From Nitrobacteraceae bacterium AZCC 2146 (lineage in GTDB: Bacteria; Pseudomonadota; Alphaproteobacteria; Rhizobiales; Xanthobacteraceae), in contig JBAGRP010000001.1 in assembly GCA_036924855.1 (NCBI GenBank), forward strand, positions 4,774,001-4,838,000: a stretch of DNA of 64,000 bases, written 5' to 3'. The translations under genes were made by a program, and so were the position numbers. The number at the start of each line of letters is the position of its first letter. The stretch's first letter is position 1. Of this stretch, positions 8,151 through 17,289 are shown piece after piece. The notes under the pieces are model-generated. The model was not told the origin of the DNA. It saw only the letters and a list, made by a program, of their open reading frames with translations, and made no database searches.

Positions 8151-9506
8151 ATGCATCCGCGCGATCAAACCATCTTTGCCCTGTCATCGGGCCGGCCGCC
8201 GACCGCGATTGCCATCGTGCGGGTGTCAGGCACGGAGGCCAGGCGGGTGTTGTCGGTGCTGGCCAAGAAAATACCCGTACCTCGCATTGCCTCGCGGGCG
8301 CTGCTGACCGACGCAGCTGGCGAACCCATTGATGATGCTGTCACTTTGTGGTTTCCGGCGCCGGCCAGCGCGACCGGCGAAGACGTTGCTGAATTTCACA
8401 TCCATGGCGGCCGCGCGGTTCTGGCGGCGCTGGTAGCCGCGCTGTCGAAATTTGAAGGCGTGCGCTCCGCCGAACCCGGCGAATTCACCCGGCGGGCTTT
8501 CGAGAACGGCAAGCTTGATCTGACCGAGGCCGAAGGGCTCGACGACCTGATCCATGCCGACACCGACCGGCAGCGCCGCCAGGCATTGCGGCAGCTGAAG
8601 GGCCTGCTCGGCGACAGGGCCCGCGACTGGCGCAAGCAGATCATCGAGGCCTCCGCGCTGATCGAAGCCGGCATCGATTTTTCCGACGAGGGCGACGTGC
8701 CCGCCGAATTGATCGCGCCGGCGCTGGCCCGCGTGCAGCTGCTGCTCGACGAGATCGAAGACGTGCTTGCAGTGCAGGGGCGCGGCGAGCGACTGCGCGA
8801 CGGGCTGGTGGTGGCCATCACCGGGCCGCCGAATGTCGGTAAATCGACCTTGATCAACCAGCTGGCGCGGCGGGAGGTGGCGATCGTGTCGCCGCACGCC
8901 GGCACGACGCGGGACATCATCGAACTGCACCTCGATCTCGATGGCTATCCGGTGACGGTGATCGACACCGCGGGCATGCGCGACGCCGTCGATCCGGTGG
9001 AGCAGGAGGGCGTTCGTCGTGCCCGGAGCCGTGCTGCCGACGCCGATCTCCGGCTTTGGTTGGTCGATGCTCAGGCTCCCATCGAAGCCGGCACCGACGA
9101 CGGGCTGCAGCAATGGATGGCGGAGGGGCAGGCCGGCTTCTGGGTTGTTCGCAACAAGGTCGATGACCTCGGGGATCACGCGGCGATCGGCCTGGTTCGC
9201 GGTTGGCCTTGCCATTCGATCTCAGCGGCAAACGGCAGAGGTATTCCGGAGCTGATTTCGGCTCTTGCGGGGTTTGCGGCACTACATTTCGACGACGAAT
9301 CCTCGCTGATCAGCCGCGCCCGCCATCGCGAGTTGCTGCGGCAGACGGCGGACGCGCTTGGGCGTGCGGTGGATTTGCCGGAACATTCCGAGCTGATGGC
9401 TGAGGATCTTCGTGTTGCGGCGCACAAATTAGGGCAGCTGCTGGGGCGGGTGGATGTCGAGGACATCCTCGACGTGATTTTCCGCGAGTTTTGTATAGGG
9501 AAGTAA
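8151..9506 (+). CDS. mnmE: tRNA modification GTPase MnmE
   Basis: The 451-residue protein works with MnmG to install the 5-carboxymethylaminomethyl group on wobble U34 of certain tRNAs. It has the N-terminal tetrahydrofolate-binding domain (GxVAIVRVSG-like block at residues 20-27), the alpha-helical domain, the inserted G domain with GPPNVGKS (224-231) and DTAGMRD (about 271), and the C-terminal CIGK signature containing the essential Cys at the extreme end. The gene begins ATG 8151. Its partner mnmG lies downstream across a parS-bearing spacer. Confidence 0.96.
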   Translation: MHPRDQTIFALSSGRPPTAIAIVRVSGTEARRVLSVLAKKIPVPRIASRALLTDAAGEPIDDAVTLWFPAPASATGEDVAEFHIHGGRAVLAALVAALSKFEGVRSAEPGEFTRRAFENGKLDLTEAEGLDDLIHADTDRQRRQALRQLKGLLGDRARDWRKQIIEASALIEAGIDFSDEGDVPAELIAPALARVQLLLDEIEDVLAVQGRGERLRDGLVVAITGPPNVGKSTLINQLARREVAIVSPHAGTTRDIIELHLDLDGYPVTVIDTAGMRDAVDPVEQEGVRRARSRAADADLRLWLVDAQAPIEAGTDDGLQQWMAEGQAGFWVVRNKVDDLGDHAAIGLVRGWPCHSISAANGRGIPELISALAGFAALHFDDESSLISRARHRELLRQTADALGRAVDLPEHSELMAEDLRVAAHKLGQLLGRVDVEDILDVIFREFCIGK

Positions 9507-9553
9507 TATTACTTTGTTTATTTCTTTAAATTTTGAATAAATATTCATTTTAT

Positions 9554-9569
9554 TGTTTCACGTGAAACG
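9554..9569. other. parS: parS centromere site (15/16 match)
   Basis: TGTTTCACGTGAAACG differs from the consensus palindrome TGTTTCACGTGAAACA only in the last base. It lies in the mnmE-mnmG spacer and would bind ParB. Confidence 0.9.
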
Positions 9570-9603
9570 ACAGAAAGCCTGTGCGGGGCCTGGCGCAGCT
9601 ACC

Positions 9604-9709
9604 ACCTCATCCTGAGGAGCGTCGCCCTCGCGACCGCGTCTCGAAGGATGGCCACGCACGCCTCATGGTTCGAGACGCGCGCCTAAGAGCGCACTCCTCT
9701 CCATGAGGT
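9604..9709. repeat. Palindromic repeat, CTCATCCTGAGGAG/CGTCTCGAA family (copy 2)
   Basis: The copy contains CCTCATCCTGAGGAGCGTCGC, GCGTCTCGAAGGATGG and CCTCATGGTTCGAGACGCGC modules in inverted order. It lies between two parS sites in the 288-bp mnmE-mnmG spacer, which otherwise holds no gene. Confidence 0.8.
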
Positions 9710-9721
9710 CACCGAGCGCTC

Positions 9722-9737
9722 TGTTTCACGTGAAACA
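9722..9737. other. parS: parS centromere site (perfect)
   Basis: The exact 16-bp palindrome TGTTTCACGTGAAACA, 58 bases upstream of the mnmG start codon. Confidence 0.95.
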
Positions 9738-9794
9738 ACTGCCTGCAATTTCTCACTTCCCGCTTTTCCCGTCCCGCGCTAGAAGTCGCGCGCC

Positions 9795-11669
9795 ATGCCA
9801 GATTCATTCGACGTCATTGTCATCGGAGGAGGCCACGCCGGCTGCGAGGCGGCGACGGCGGCTGCCCGCATGGGCGCCCGGACCGCGCTGGTCACCCACC
9901 GCTTTGCCACCATCGGCGCGATGTCCTGCAACCCGGCAATCGGCGGTCTTGGCAAGGGCCATCTGGTCCGTGAGGTCGATGCACTCGATGGCCTGATGGG
10001 CCGCGTCGCCGATGCCGCCGGCATCCAATTTCGCATGCTCAACCGCAAGAAGGGCCCGGCGGTCCGCGGCCCCCGCACCCAGGCCGATCGCAAGCTCTAT
10101 GCCGCCGCGATGCAGGCCGCGATCGTCGCGACCGAAAATCTGAGCGTGATCGAAGGCGAGGCGGATGACCTCATCATTGCCAACGGTCGGGTCGCCGGCA
10201 TCCGCCTCGGCGACGGCCGCGAGTTCTCCGCAGGCGCCGTGGTCATCACCACCGGCACCTTTCTGCGTGGCCTGATCCATCTTGGCGAGAAGAACTGGCC
10301 CGCTGGCCGAGTCGACGAAGCCCCGGCGTTCGGCCTGTCAAAAGCCTTCGAGCGCGCCGGCTTTACCCTCGGCAGATTGAAGACCGGCACTCCGCCGCGG
10401 CTCGACGGCACCACGATCGACTGGGCCGGCGTCGAGATGCAGCCCGGCGACAATCCGCCCGAGCCGTTTTCGGTGATGACCGACCGGATCACGACGCGGC
10501 AGATCGAATGCGGCATCACCCGCACCACGCCGGCGACCCATGATGTGATCCGTGCCAATGTCCATCGCTCGCCGATGTATTCCGGCCAGATCAAGAGCAG
10601 CGGGCCGCGCTATTGCCCATCCATCGAGGACAAGATCGTTCGCTTCGGCGACCGCGATGGCCACCAGATCTTTCTGGAGCCGGAAGGTCTCGACGACACC
10701 ACGGTCTATCCCAACGGCATCTCGACCTCGCTGCCGGAAGACGTCCAATCGGCGATCCTGGCGTCGATTCCGGGTCTGGAGCGGGTCCGCATGGTCCGTC
10801 CGGGCTACGCGATCGAATATGACCATGTCGATCCCCGCGAACTCGATCCGACCCTGCAGACCAGGCGACTGCCGGGCCTGTTCCTGGCCGGGCAGATCAA
10901 CGGTACCACGGGCTATGAAGAGGCGGCGGCGCAGGGCCTCGTGGCAGGGCTGAACGCCGCCTTGGCCGCCAGCGGGGCTGAGATGGTCGTGTTCGATCGC
11001 GCCGATGGCTATCTCGGGGTGATGATCGACGATCTCGTCACCCGCGGGATCACCGAGCCGTACCGGATGTTCACCTCGCGGGCGGAATACCGCCTGACGC
11101 TCCGCGCCGACAATGCCGACCAGCGGCTCACCGACAAGGGAATTGCGCTCGGCTGCGTCGGCGAAGCGCGTTCGCTGCGTCATGGGGCGAAGATGGCGGC
11201 GCTGGAAGCCGGGAAGGCGATGGCGAAGTCGCTGTCCATCACGCCCAATGAAGCCGCCAAGCACGGTCTGGCCCTCAATCACGACGGTCAACGCCGCACG
11301 GCATTCGAATTGCTGGCCTATCCGGATGTCGGCTGGACCGAAGTAAGCGGGATCTGGCCGGAATTGTCGGCCATTGACCCAGCAATCGCGGTCCATCTGG
11401 AGATCGACGCCAAATACGACGTGTATCTGAAGCGCCAGACTGCCGATGTGGACGCCTTCCGTCGCGACGAGGGGCTGATCCTCACCGATATCGATTACAG
11501 CCTGGTACCGGGGCTTTCCAATGAAGCCCGCTCGAAACTGGAAACGGCGCGGCCGCGCACGGTGGGGCAGGCGGGTCGGCTCGACGGCATGACGCCGGCG
11601 GCATTGGCCATTCTGGCGGCGTATCTGCGCCGTGAGTCCCGCAAGAAGCCTGCAGTGGTGTCTGCGTAA
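9795..11669 (+). CDS. mnmG: tRNA uridine-5-carboxymethylaminomethyl modification enzyme MnmG (GidA)
   Basis: The 624-residue FAD- and NADH-dependent partner of MnmE in wobble-uridine modification. The dinucleotide-binding motif [14 protein letters not shown] lies at residues 7-20. The family blocks [24 protein letters not shown] (about 43 onward), the Cys-containing CPSIEDK region and [16 protein letters not shown] are all visible, as is the C-terminal helical domain with the [11 protein letters not shown] end. The start at ATG 9795 gives the normal length. A parS site immediately follows the stop. Confidence 0.97.
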   Translation: MPDSFDVIVIGGGHAGCEAATAAARMGARTALVTHRFATIGAMSCNPAIGGLGKGHLVREVDALDGLMGRVADAAGIQFRMLNRKKGPAVRGPRTQADRKLYAAAMQAAIVATENLSVIEGEADDLIIANGRVAGIRLGDGREFSAGAVVITTGTFLRGLIHLGEKNWPAGRVDEAPAFGLSKAFERAGFTLGRLKTGTPPRLDGTTIDWAGVEMQPGDNPPEPFSVMTDRITTRQIECGITRTTPATHDVIRANVHRSPMYSGQIKSSGPRYCPSIEDKIVRFGDRDGHQIFLEPEGLDDTTVYPNGISTSLPEDVQSAILASIPGLERVRMVRPGYAIEYDHVDPRELDPTLQTRRLPGLFLAGQINGTTGYEEAAAQGLVAGLNAALAASGAEMVVFDRADGYLGVMIDDLVTRGITEPYRMFTSRAEYRLTLRADNADQRLTDKGIALGCVGEARSLRHGAKMAALEAGKAMAKSLSITPNEAAKHGLALNHDGQRRTAFELLAYPDVGWTEVSGIWPELSAIDPAIAVHLEIDAKYDVYLKRQTADVDAFRRDEGLILTDIDYSLVPGLSNEARSKLETARPRTVGQAGRLDGMTPAALAILAAYLRRESRKKPAVVSA

Positions 11670-11672
11670 TCC

Positions 11673-11688
11673 TGTTTCACGTGAAACA
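11673..11688. other. parS: parS centromere site (perfect)
   Basis: The exact palindrome TGTTTCACGTGAAACA lies 3 bases after the mnmG stop codon and 27 bases before the next gene. Confidence 0.95.
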
Positions 11689-11715
11689 ACGGCATTCGAA
11701 CGCCATAGGCAGCAC

Positions 11716-12186
11716 ATGCGGATCACGAGACGCGCCGAGTATGGCGATCTGGCTTCGCTGCTGGATGTCTACCGACACCTGAACCCCGCGATGCCGACGC
11801 TGCCGGAAGATCGTATCCGCCAGATCTGGAGCGACACGCTGGCCAGCACGGATACGGCGCTGTTCGTCAGTGTCATAGACCGACTGGTTGTCTCCACCTG
11901 TCTGCTGGTAACGGGGCCAAATCTCATGCGCGGCGGCGCGCCCCATGCGCTGCTCGAAAACGTCGGCACGCATCGGGACCACCTGCGCCAGGGACATGGA
12001 CGCGCCACCATCGAGTCTGCGCTTAAGGACGCCTGGAGCAGGGGCTGCCACCACGTCTTCCTGGTCACCGGGCGCGGATGTGCCAATCCCTATGTGCTCA
12101 GCTTTTACGAAAGCTGCGGCTTTGAAACGGGCGGCAAGACAGGGCTTATGGCGCTGAGGCCGGATGGCGTGAGTTCGAACTCATGA
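11716..12186 (+). CDS. GNAT-family N-acetyltransferase
   Basis: The 156-residue protein has the GNAT fold pattern: an N-terminal IRRAEYGDL-type strand-helix, a central beta-strand region ending ENVGTHRDHLRQGHGRATIE (motif A, acetyl-CoA binding Q/RxxGxG/A at QGHGRA) and a C-terminal ANPYVLSFYESCGFE block typical of motif B. The acyl acceptor is not predictable. ATG 11716 is chosen because homologous GNAT domains begin here; an upstream frame would run into the parS site. It is inserted between mnmG and rsmG, which are usually closer together. Confidence 0.8.
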   Translation: MRITRRAEYGDLASLLDVYRHLNPAMPTLPEDRIRQIWSDTLASTDTALFVSVIDRLVVSTCLLVTGPNLMRGGAPHALLENVGTHRDHLRQGHGRATIESALKDAWSRGCHHVFLVTGRGCANPYVLSFYESCGFETGGKTGLMALRPDGVSSNS

Positions 12187-12209
12187 AGCGCGAACAACCC
12201 CGCCGGACG

Positions 12210-12383
12210 CTACCTGGGCCGCCGCCGAGGCCAGAATGCCGCCGCCGCGACCATGGCGGTAAATAGAATGGTGGCGACGACCATCTGGACCACGCCAAAG
12301 TTCAGCGCATCGCGTGCGACAAACAAGGCAGCAATCGGTGCAGCCAGCAAGAGTAAGATTCGCGCTATGAGGCTCATGAACAT
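12210..12383 (-). CDS. Small two-helix membrane protein
   Basis: The 57-residue product has two hydrophobic segments (residues 4-22 and 31-49) separated by a short polar turn and ends in the basic tail WPRRRPR. GGAG lies 5 bases before ATG 12383, which supports translation. I do not recognise a family. It is the only leftward gene within the rightward mnmE-parB block, convergent with the GNAT gene. Downstream of it lies 23 bases of spacer and upstream a palindromic repeat. Confidence 0.5.
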   Translation of the reverse strand: MFMSLIARILLLLAAPIAALFVARDALNFGVVQMVVATILFTAMVAAAAFWPRRRPR

Positions 12384-12501
12384 CTGCTCCGGGACGTTCT
12401 TTCTTACGTCGGCGGGTGGCGCCGGATATTGATCCCGATCAAATCCATCGGCAGCCGTGCCGGGCGAGTCGAGCATTCTCGAATTGAGCCGGACCACCAC
12501 A

Positions 12502-12597
12502 GTCCTCATGGTGAGGAGCGCGCGCTTGAGCGCGTCTCGAACCATGAGGAGATTGTCACCGACCTTCGAGACGCGGTAGCAAGCGACCGCTCCTCAG
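12502..12597. repeat. Palindromic repeat, CTCATGGTGAGGAG/CGTCTCGAA family (copy 3)
   Basis: Modules TCCTCATGGTGAGGAGCGCGC, GCGTCTCGAACCATGAGGA and CTTCGAGACGCGGTAGCAAGC match the copies at 7901 and 9604. Confidence 0.8.
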
Positions 12598-12602
12598 AGT
12601 CT

Positions 12603-12796
12603 GACCGAAAATGCGGGCAACAAAATCAGGCACATCGCCAGAGTTCGTCATGCCCGGCCTTGAGCCGGGCATCCACGACTTGAAGCAATCGCACTGGAAA
12701 AGACGTGGATGGCCGGGACAAGCCCGGCCATGACGAATTTGCTCGACGGTTGAGCGTCTTAACAAACGACCGAAAAAGCGAGCTGCATTTTCGGTC
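12603..12796. repeat. Nested inverted repeat element upstream of rsmG
   Basis: Outer arms GACCGAAAATGC (12603-12614) and GCATTTTCGGTC (12785-12796) are perfect inverted copies 170 bases apart. Inside them (12644-12737) is a second palindrome, ATTCGTCATGCCCGGCC to GGCCATGACGAAT-type arms, with internal GCCCGG stems and a CCACG..CGTGG pair. No gene is evident inside. The remaining stretch to rsmG (12797-12974) shows nothing I can name. Confidence 0.8.
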
Positions 12797-12974
12797 ATAC
12801 TCTCGGGATGAGGAATCCATGTGGATCGGACGGTTCATCTCAAATGGAAATGCTAAACGTTACGGTGCCGGACTCCATGCGATTGCTCTGCGCAAAAGGA
12901 TAGATACCCGGCGCGCCGGGGCGTATGACATGGCTCCCACATTCCCAACCCAATCGTCCGCAGACCTAACGCCT

Positions 12975-13688
12975 ATGGCCCAACGCTCCCAGCAAGCTGC
13001 CCCAGCACCCCGGCTTGATACCGACAAGGCCGCGGCCCTGAATCTGACCCCTGTTTCACGTGAAACAGAGGTGCGGCTGGATCGCTATGTCGATCTACTC
13101 GTGCAGTGGCAGGCGAAGACCAATCTGATTTCGCCATCGACGCTTCCAAATCTCTGGACCCGGCATATCTCGGATTCACTGCAGCTGCTGACGGTCGCGC
13201 CGGCCGCGAAGACGTGGCTTGATTTCGGCAGCGGCGGCGGCTTCCCCGGCGTGGTGCTGGCCTGTGCGATGGCAGAAATTTCCGGCGGACATGTCCATCT
13301 GGTCGAACGCAACGCCAAGAAGGCGGCGTTCCTGCGCGAAGCGCTGCGGGTCACGCAAGCTCCGGGGACAGTTCACTTGGCGGATATCGGGGATAGTGTG
13401 GATAGTTTTCCCGATGGCGTGGATTGCATCACCGCCCGTGCAGTGGCTCCGCTACATATCCTTATCGGTTTCGCGGAACCCTTGATGAAAGCGGGCACAA
13501 AAGCCTTGTTTCTCAAGGGGCAAGATGTAGATGCGGAATTGACCGAAGCCACTAAATATTGGAAACTAAGCCCACGCCTCCATGCCAGCCTTACCGGCGG
13601 ACAAGGCTGGATTGTCGAACTCGATCGCATCGAGCGGCAGGACCAGTCCGCCCCAGCACCCCATGGCCCCGCGCATGACCGTAATTGA
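12975..13688 (+). CDS. rsmG: 16S rRNA (guanine-527-N7)-methyltransferase RsmG (GidB)
   Basis: The 237-residue S-adenosylmethionine-dependent enzyme methylates N7 of G527 in 16S rRNA. The RsmG signature is clear: KTNLISPSTLPNLWTRHISDSLQL (about residues 47-70), WLDFGSGGGFPG (SAM motif I, near 80-91), a HLVERNAKKAAFLRE block and ITARAVAPLH. ATG 12975 is preferred; ATG 12930 would add 15 residues. The codons for TPVSRET near residue 28 are formed by an exact parS palindrome, so ParB would bind inside this gene. It overlaps parA by 14 bases. Confidence 0.93.
   Translation: MAQRSQQAAPAPRLDTDKAAALNLTPVSRETEVRLDRYVDLLVQWQAKTNLISPSTLPNLWTRHISDSLQLLTVAPAAKTWLDFGSGGGFPGVVLACAMAEISGGHVHLVERNAKKAAFLREALRVTQAPGTVHLADIGDSVDSFPDGVDCITARAVAPLHILIGFAEPLMKAGTKALFLKGQDVDAELTEATKYWKLSPRLHASLTGGQGWIVELDRIERQDQSAPAPHGPAHDRN
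13052..13067. other. parS: parS centromere site inside rsmG (perfect)
   Basis: The exact TGTTTCACGTGAAACA palindrome is embedded in the rsmG reading frame, about 610 bases before the parA start. Confidence 0.95.
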
Positions 13689-14529
13689 TGAGCACTATCA
13701 AGAAGTTAGCGGAAATTCCGGGCCCGGGCACCCGCGCATTCTGGCGCTCGCCAACCAGAAGGGCGGCGTCGGCAAGACCACTACCGCGATCAACCTCGGC
13801 ACTGCACTGGCCGCCATTGGCGAGCGCGTGCTGATCGTCGATCTCGATCCGCAGGGCAACGCTTCCACCGGCCTCGGCATCGATCGCCGCAACCGCAACT
13901 GCTCGACCTACGACGTGCTGATCGGCGAAGCGCCGCTGCGCGATGCAGTGGTTGCCACTGCCGTGCCGCGGCTGCATATCGCGCCCTCCACCATGGATCT
14001 CTCCGGCCTCGAACTCGAACTCGGCGCCATCCGCGATCGCGCGTTTCGTCTGCGCGATGCCATCGCCGCGTTGAACGTCAATGTCTCGCCCGACGCTGAC
14101 TACACTTACGTGCTGATCGATTGCCCGCCGTCGCTGAATCTTCTCACCGTCAATGCGATGGCCGCGTCGGACGCGATCCTGGTGCCGCTGCAGTGCGAGT
14201 TCTTCGCGCTCGAAGGCCTGTCGCAATTGCTGCAGACGGTGGAGCAGGTGCGCTCGACGCTGAATCCGAATCTGTCGATCCATGGCATCGTGCTGACCAT
14301 GTTCGACTCCCGCAACAACCTGTCTAACCAGGTCGTCGCCGACGTTCGCCAGTTCATGGGCAAGAAGGTCTACGACACCATGATCCCGCGCAACGTGCGG
14401 ATCTCGGAAGCGCCGTCCTACGGCAAGCCGGTGCTGGTCTACGATCTGAAATGCACCGGCAGCGAAGCCTATCTCAAACTCGCCACCGAAGTGATCCAGC
14501 GCGAGCGCGAGCTGCGCACCGCGCATTGA
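13675..14529 (+). CDS. parA: Chromosome partitioning ATPase ParA
   Basis: The 284-residue ParA/Soj ATPase binds the nucleoid and, stimulated by ParB-parS, pulls the origin regions apart. The deviant Walker A motif KGGVGKTTT is at residues 29-37, the A' motif VLIVDLDPQGNASTG at about 59-73 and Walker B YVLIDCPPSL at about 145. ATG 13675 is used, overlapping the end of rsmG; an ATG four codons upstream is possible. It lacks the N-terminal HTH of plasmid ParAs, as expected for a chromosomal system. parB lies 184 bases downstream behind a palindromic repeat. Confidence 0.96.
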   Translation: MTVIDEHYQEVSGNSGPGHPRILALANQKGGVGKTTTAINLGTALAAIGERVLIVDLDPQGNASTGLGIDRRNRNCSTYDVLIGEAPLRDAVVATAVPRLHIAPSTMDLSGLELELGAIRDRAFRLRDAIAALNVNVSPDADYTYVLIDCPPSLNLLTVNAMAASDAILVPLQCEFFALEGLSQLLQTVEQVRSTLNPNLSIHGIVLTMFDSRNNLSNQVVADVRQFMGKKVYDTMIPRNVRISEAPSYGKPVLVYDLKCTGSEAYLKLATEVIQRERELRTAH

Positions 14530-14560
14530 AGTTGCTTCTATCGCGACGATGATTTTGAGT

Positions 14561-14644
14561 CCGTCATTGCGAGCGCAGCGAAGCAATCCAGAGCTACAAG
14601 CGAAGACTGGATTGCTTCGTCGCTACGCTCCTCGCAATGACGGG
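14561..14644. repeat. Palindromic repeat, CGTCATTGCGAGCG/CGAAGCAATCC family
   Basis: Arms CCGTCATTGCGAGCGCAGCG and CGCTACGCTCCTCGCAATGACGG, with inner arms GAAGCAATCCAG / CTGGATTGCTTC, form a long hairpin between parA and parB. Confidence 0.85.
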
Positions 14645-14713
14645 GTTACCACCAGTGTCAAAACGTAAGCGTCTAGTGCGGAGTATTGCTAAGTGAGTCC
14701 AAGGGAGCTGGCG

Positions 14714-15595
14714 ATGGCCGATGAAGCGCGTTCGCGATTGGGCCGGGGTCTTGCAAGCCTGATCGGCGATGTCGGCGGCGAAGCCGCGCATGTCGAGCGG
14801 CCGCGTGCGCAGCGCAAGGTGCCGATCGAATTTCTCAAAGCCAATCCGCGCAATCCGCGGCGCAGCTTTTCCGATGCCGAGCTCGGTGAGCTCGCCGATT
14901 CGATCAAGCAGCACGGCGTGATCCAGCCGATCGTGGTGCGGCCGCTGAAGGGCGTACAAGATCGTTTCGAGATCATCGCCGGCGAACGGCGCTGGCGCGC
15001 GTCACAGATCGCAGGCCTGCACGAAGTGCCGATCATCCCCGTCGATGTCAGCGACAACGTCGCACTCGAGATCGCGATCATCGAAAACGTCCAGCGCGAA
15101 GACCTCAATGCGATGGAGGAGGCGCAGGGCTATCACGCGCTCGCTAATGAATTCAAACGCGGCCAGGAAGAGATAGCGAAGATCGTCGGCAAGAGCCGCA
15201 GCCATGTCGCCAACATGATGCGGCTGACGAAACTGCCGGACGATGTGCAGGCGCTGATCTCATCGGGCGAACTGTCGGCGGGCCATGCGCGCGCACTGAT
15301 CAGCCTGCCCGACCCGTCTGCTGCCGCGAAGCGCATCGTTGCCGAGGGTCTCAACGTTCGCCAGACCGAAGCGCTCGCCCACGAAGAAGGCGTGCCGGAG
15401 CGCAAGCCGCAGAAGCCGCGCGTCGGCAAGGTGGCCAAGGATCCCGACACCGTGGCTTTGGAGAAGCGCGTCAGCGACGCACTCGGCCTCAAGGTCAGCG
15501 TCGATCATCGCGACCCCGGCGGCGTGGTGCAGATCAAGTACCGCGATCTCGATCAGCTCGACGAGATCATCAAGAAGCTGGAACTGGATTTGTAG
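14714..15595 (+). CDS. parB: Chromosome partitioning protein ParB
   Basis: The 293-residue CTP-dependent clamp loads at parS and spreads along DNA. The N-terminal CTP-binding domain contains IIAGERRWRASQ (residues 88-99) and ENVQREDLNAMEEAQGY. The HTH for parS lies in the IVGKSRSHVANMMRLTKLP region (about 156-174), and the C-terminal dimerisation segment ends IIKKLELDL. ATG 14714 is chosen for the AAGGGAGC Shine-Dalgarno 5 bases upstream. The four parS sites upstream in the window are its expected targets. Confidence 0.96.
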   Translation: MADEARSRLGRGLASLIGDVGGEAAHVERPRAQRKVPIEFLKANPRNPRRSFSDAELGELADSIKQHGVIQPIVVRPLKGVQDRFEIIAGERRWRASQIAGLHEVPIIPVDVSDNVALEIAIIENVQREDLNAMEEAQGYHALANEFKRGQEEIAKIVGKSRSHVANMMRLTKLPDDVQALISSGELSAGHARALISLPDPSAAAKRIVAEGLNVRQTEALAHEEGVPERKPQKPRVGKVAKDPDTVALEKRVSDALGLKVSVDHRDPGGVVQIKYRDLDQLDEIIKKLELDL

Positions 15596-15604
15596 TTCTT
15601 ATCC

Positions 15605-15690
15605 GTAGCCCGGATGAGCGAAGCGACATCCGGGACCGGCGCGCATGTGGAAACGGTGATCCCGGATGTCGCCTCGCTCATCCAGGCTAC
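15605..15690. repeat. Palindromic repeat, GTAGCCCGGATGAGCGAAGC family
   Basis: GTAGCCCGGATGAGCGAAGCGACATCCGGG pairs imperfectly with CCCGGATGTCGCCTCGCTCATCCAGGCTAC. It sits between the convergent genes parB and holA and may serve as a two-way terminator. A related but shorter element is at 24681-24750. Confidence 0.8.
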
Positions 15691-15698
15691 CGGCGAGG

Positions 15699-16727
15699 CT
15701 ATCCCCGTCGCCGCGCATTCACTGCGATCGACATCAGTGCGCGCTGCGCGATCACGGCACCGAGCGCGTTTTGCTTGCGGACGTCGAGGGCGGCCACCGC
15801 GAGCTGGTCGATGATCCCCGCCAGCCGCGCCGCGGAGAAATTGCGCAGTGCGTTTTCCACCGCACCCTTGCGCGAAAAGTGCAGCCGCGGAAATCCGCTC
15901 TCCACGGCTGACGATGCCGAGGCGCCGTCTTCCACCGCGAGGCTGGCCTTGTGCAGCAGCGCGGCCTGCCGCTGCGCCGCCGACATGATCACGCCGGGAT
16001 AGGTGCCGGCAATCATCGCCTTGTTGAACTCAATCTCGACCACCGTCGGATTTCCCGCGAAGGCGCCATCGACGATCGGATCGATCTTCAGCTCGGAGGC
16101 GTCGGCCACCACAGCCATCACGTCGTCGAGGGTGACTTCGCCTGACCCATGGGCATAGAGCGTCAGCTTGCGCAATTCGTTGCGCGAGGCCTGGCGATCG
16201 CCGCCGAGTAGCGCCATCAATGAGGCGCGGGCGTCCGGCGCGATCCGCAGATTTGAGGCACGCAATTCATCGTCGATCAGTTTTGCAAGATCGCGCTCGG
16301 TGTCAGGGTAGCAGGCGATCGCCACCGCGGTCCTGGCGCGCTCGCAGGCCTTGCGCAGCGGCGATTCCGGCCTGAGCTCGCCAGCCTCGATGACGATGCG
16401 GCAATCCTTCAACGGGGAGTCCGCCAGCGTATCGACGCCGCTGGCAAAACTGCGCGATCCGGCGCGAACGCGGATCGCGCGGCGGCCGCCGAACAGCGGC
16501 ACCGTCATCGCTTCTTCCACCAGGCGCGAGGGCTCGGCGGCGAGATCGTCGCCGTCCATGCGGACCAGCGAAAATGGATCGTTGGGATCGTCGACGGCGG
16601 ATTTCACCAGCGCGTCGGCGCGCTCGCGCACCAGGCCGGCGTCGGGGCCGTAGAGCAGAATAATCGGCCGCGCCGCATCCGGCCGGGCGAGAAAAGCGTC
16701 GATATCTTTTCCGCGAAGCGCGACCAC
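15699..16727 (-). CDS. holA: DNA polymerase III delta subunit
   Basis: The 342-residue HolA protein is the clamp-loader subunit that opens the beta clamp. Its N-terminal domain has the typical ILLYGPDAGLVRERADALV block (residues 23-41) with a degenerate P-loop. Domain II carries LIDDELRASNLRIAPDARASLMALLGGDRQASRNELRKL and the collar domain follows. The start is a GTG at 16727. lptE ends 10 bases upstream and leuS overlaps lptE, so leuS-lptE-holA forms one leftward operon, an order common in Rhizobiales. Confidence 0.93.
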   Translation of the reverse strand: MVALRGKDIDAFLARPDAARPIILLYGPDAGLVRERADALVKSAVDDPNDPFSLVRMDGDDLAAEPSRLVEEAMTVPLFGGRRAIRVRAGSRSFASGVDTLADSPLKDCRIVIEAGELRPESPLRKACERARTAVAIACYPDTERDLAKLIDDELRASNLRIAPDARASLMALLGGDRQASRNELRKLTLYAHGSGEVTLDDVMAVVADASELKIDPIVDGAFAGNPTVVEIEFNKAMIAGTYPGVIMSAAQRQAALLHKASLAVEDGASASSAVESGFPRLHFSRKGAVENALRNFSAARLAGIIDQLAVAALDVRKQNALGAVIAQRALMSIAVNARRRG

Positions 16728-16737
16728 CAGACGTGGC

Positions 16738-17289
16738 TCAGGTGCCGGCGAAGAAGAACGACGCCAGCCGGGTATTGATGTTGTCGGCGATCTCGCCGGC
16801 GGCGCGGTCCTCGGCGTCGCGGAAGGCGCGGGCGCGGGCGAAGCGCTGCAGCTGGCCGGGAATATCGTAGGTGACGCGCGAGAAGGTGTTGCCGGTCAGC
16901 ACCTGCTTGCCGGTGGCGATCTCGATCAGGCCATAGGTGGCGTCGATGCCGTAATTCTCGCTGGTCGGCAGCGCGGTGTTGGGATCGACGATCAGCGAGG
17001 TGCGGCTCGGATTGAACCGAATCATCAGCCGGTAGCTCGGCGGCAGGCCGGTGGCGCTGCCATACAGTTTGAACATCAGCGCGTTGCGGATCGCGACGCC
17101 GACGCGCGCCTGTGGCGAGCCATTGGCATAGGCCAGCGGCGGTACTTCGACGCCCGAGAGTTTGTCGCGCAGGCCCGGGGCGCCATCGCTGCGTTCGGCA
17201 TACATCGGCTGGAAGCAGCCGGCCGTCAGCGCCGCCAAAGTGGCGATCACGACAAGCCGGGCGACGATGCGGGATCTAGCCGACAACAT
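16738..17289 (-). CDS. lptE: LPS-assembly lipoprotein LptE
   Basis: The 183-residue protein has a lipoprotein signal with lipobox LTAGC (Cys 25) after a hydrophobic stretch (residues 9-21). The rest matches the alphaproteobacterial LptE/RlpB pattern, including PMYA after the Cys and an ArgAla-rich helical C-terminus. LptE plugs the LptD barrel and helps insert lipopolysaccharide in the outer membrane. The family is very divergent, so the call leans partly on its position between leuS (14-base overlap) and holA, its usual neighbours. Confidence 0.88.
   Translation of the reverse strand: MLSARSRIVARLVVIATLAALTAGCFQPMYAERSDGAPGLRDKLSGVEVPPLAYANGSPQARVGVAIRNALMFKLYGSATGLPPSYRLMIRFNPSRTSLIVDPNTALPTSENYGIDATYGLIEIATGKQVLTGNTFSRVTYDIPGQLQRFARARAFRDAEDRAAGEIADNINTRLASFFFAGT

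Noticed and set aside
10338..11726. 462-codon open frame opposite mnmG
   Set aside because: Antisense shadow of a conserved gene without recognisable motifs.
7901..12796. Possible CRISPR array from repeated units
   Set aside because: The repeats are palindromic, irregularly spaced by genes and lack regular spacers; no cas gene is present.
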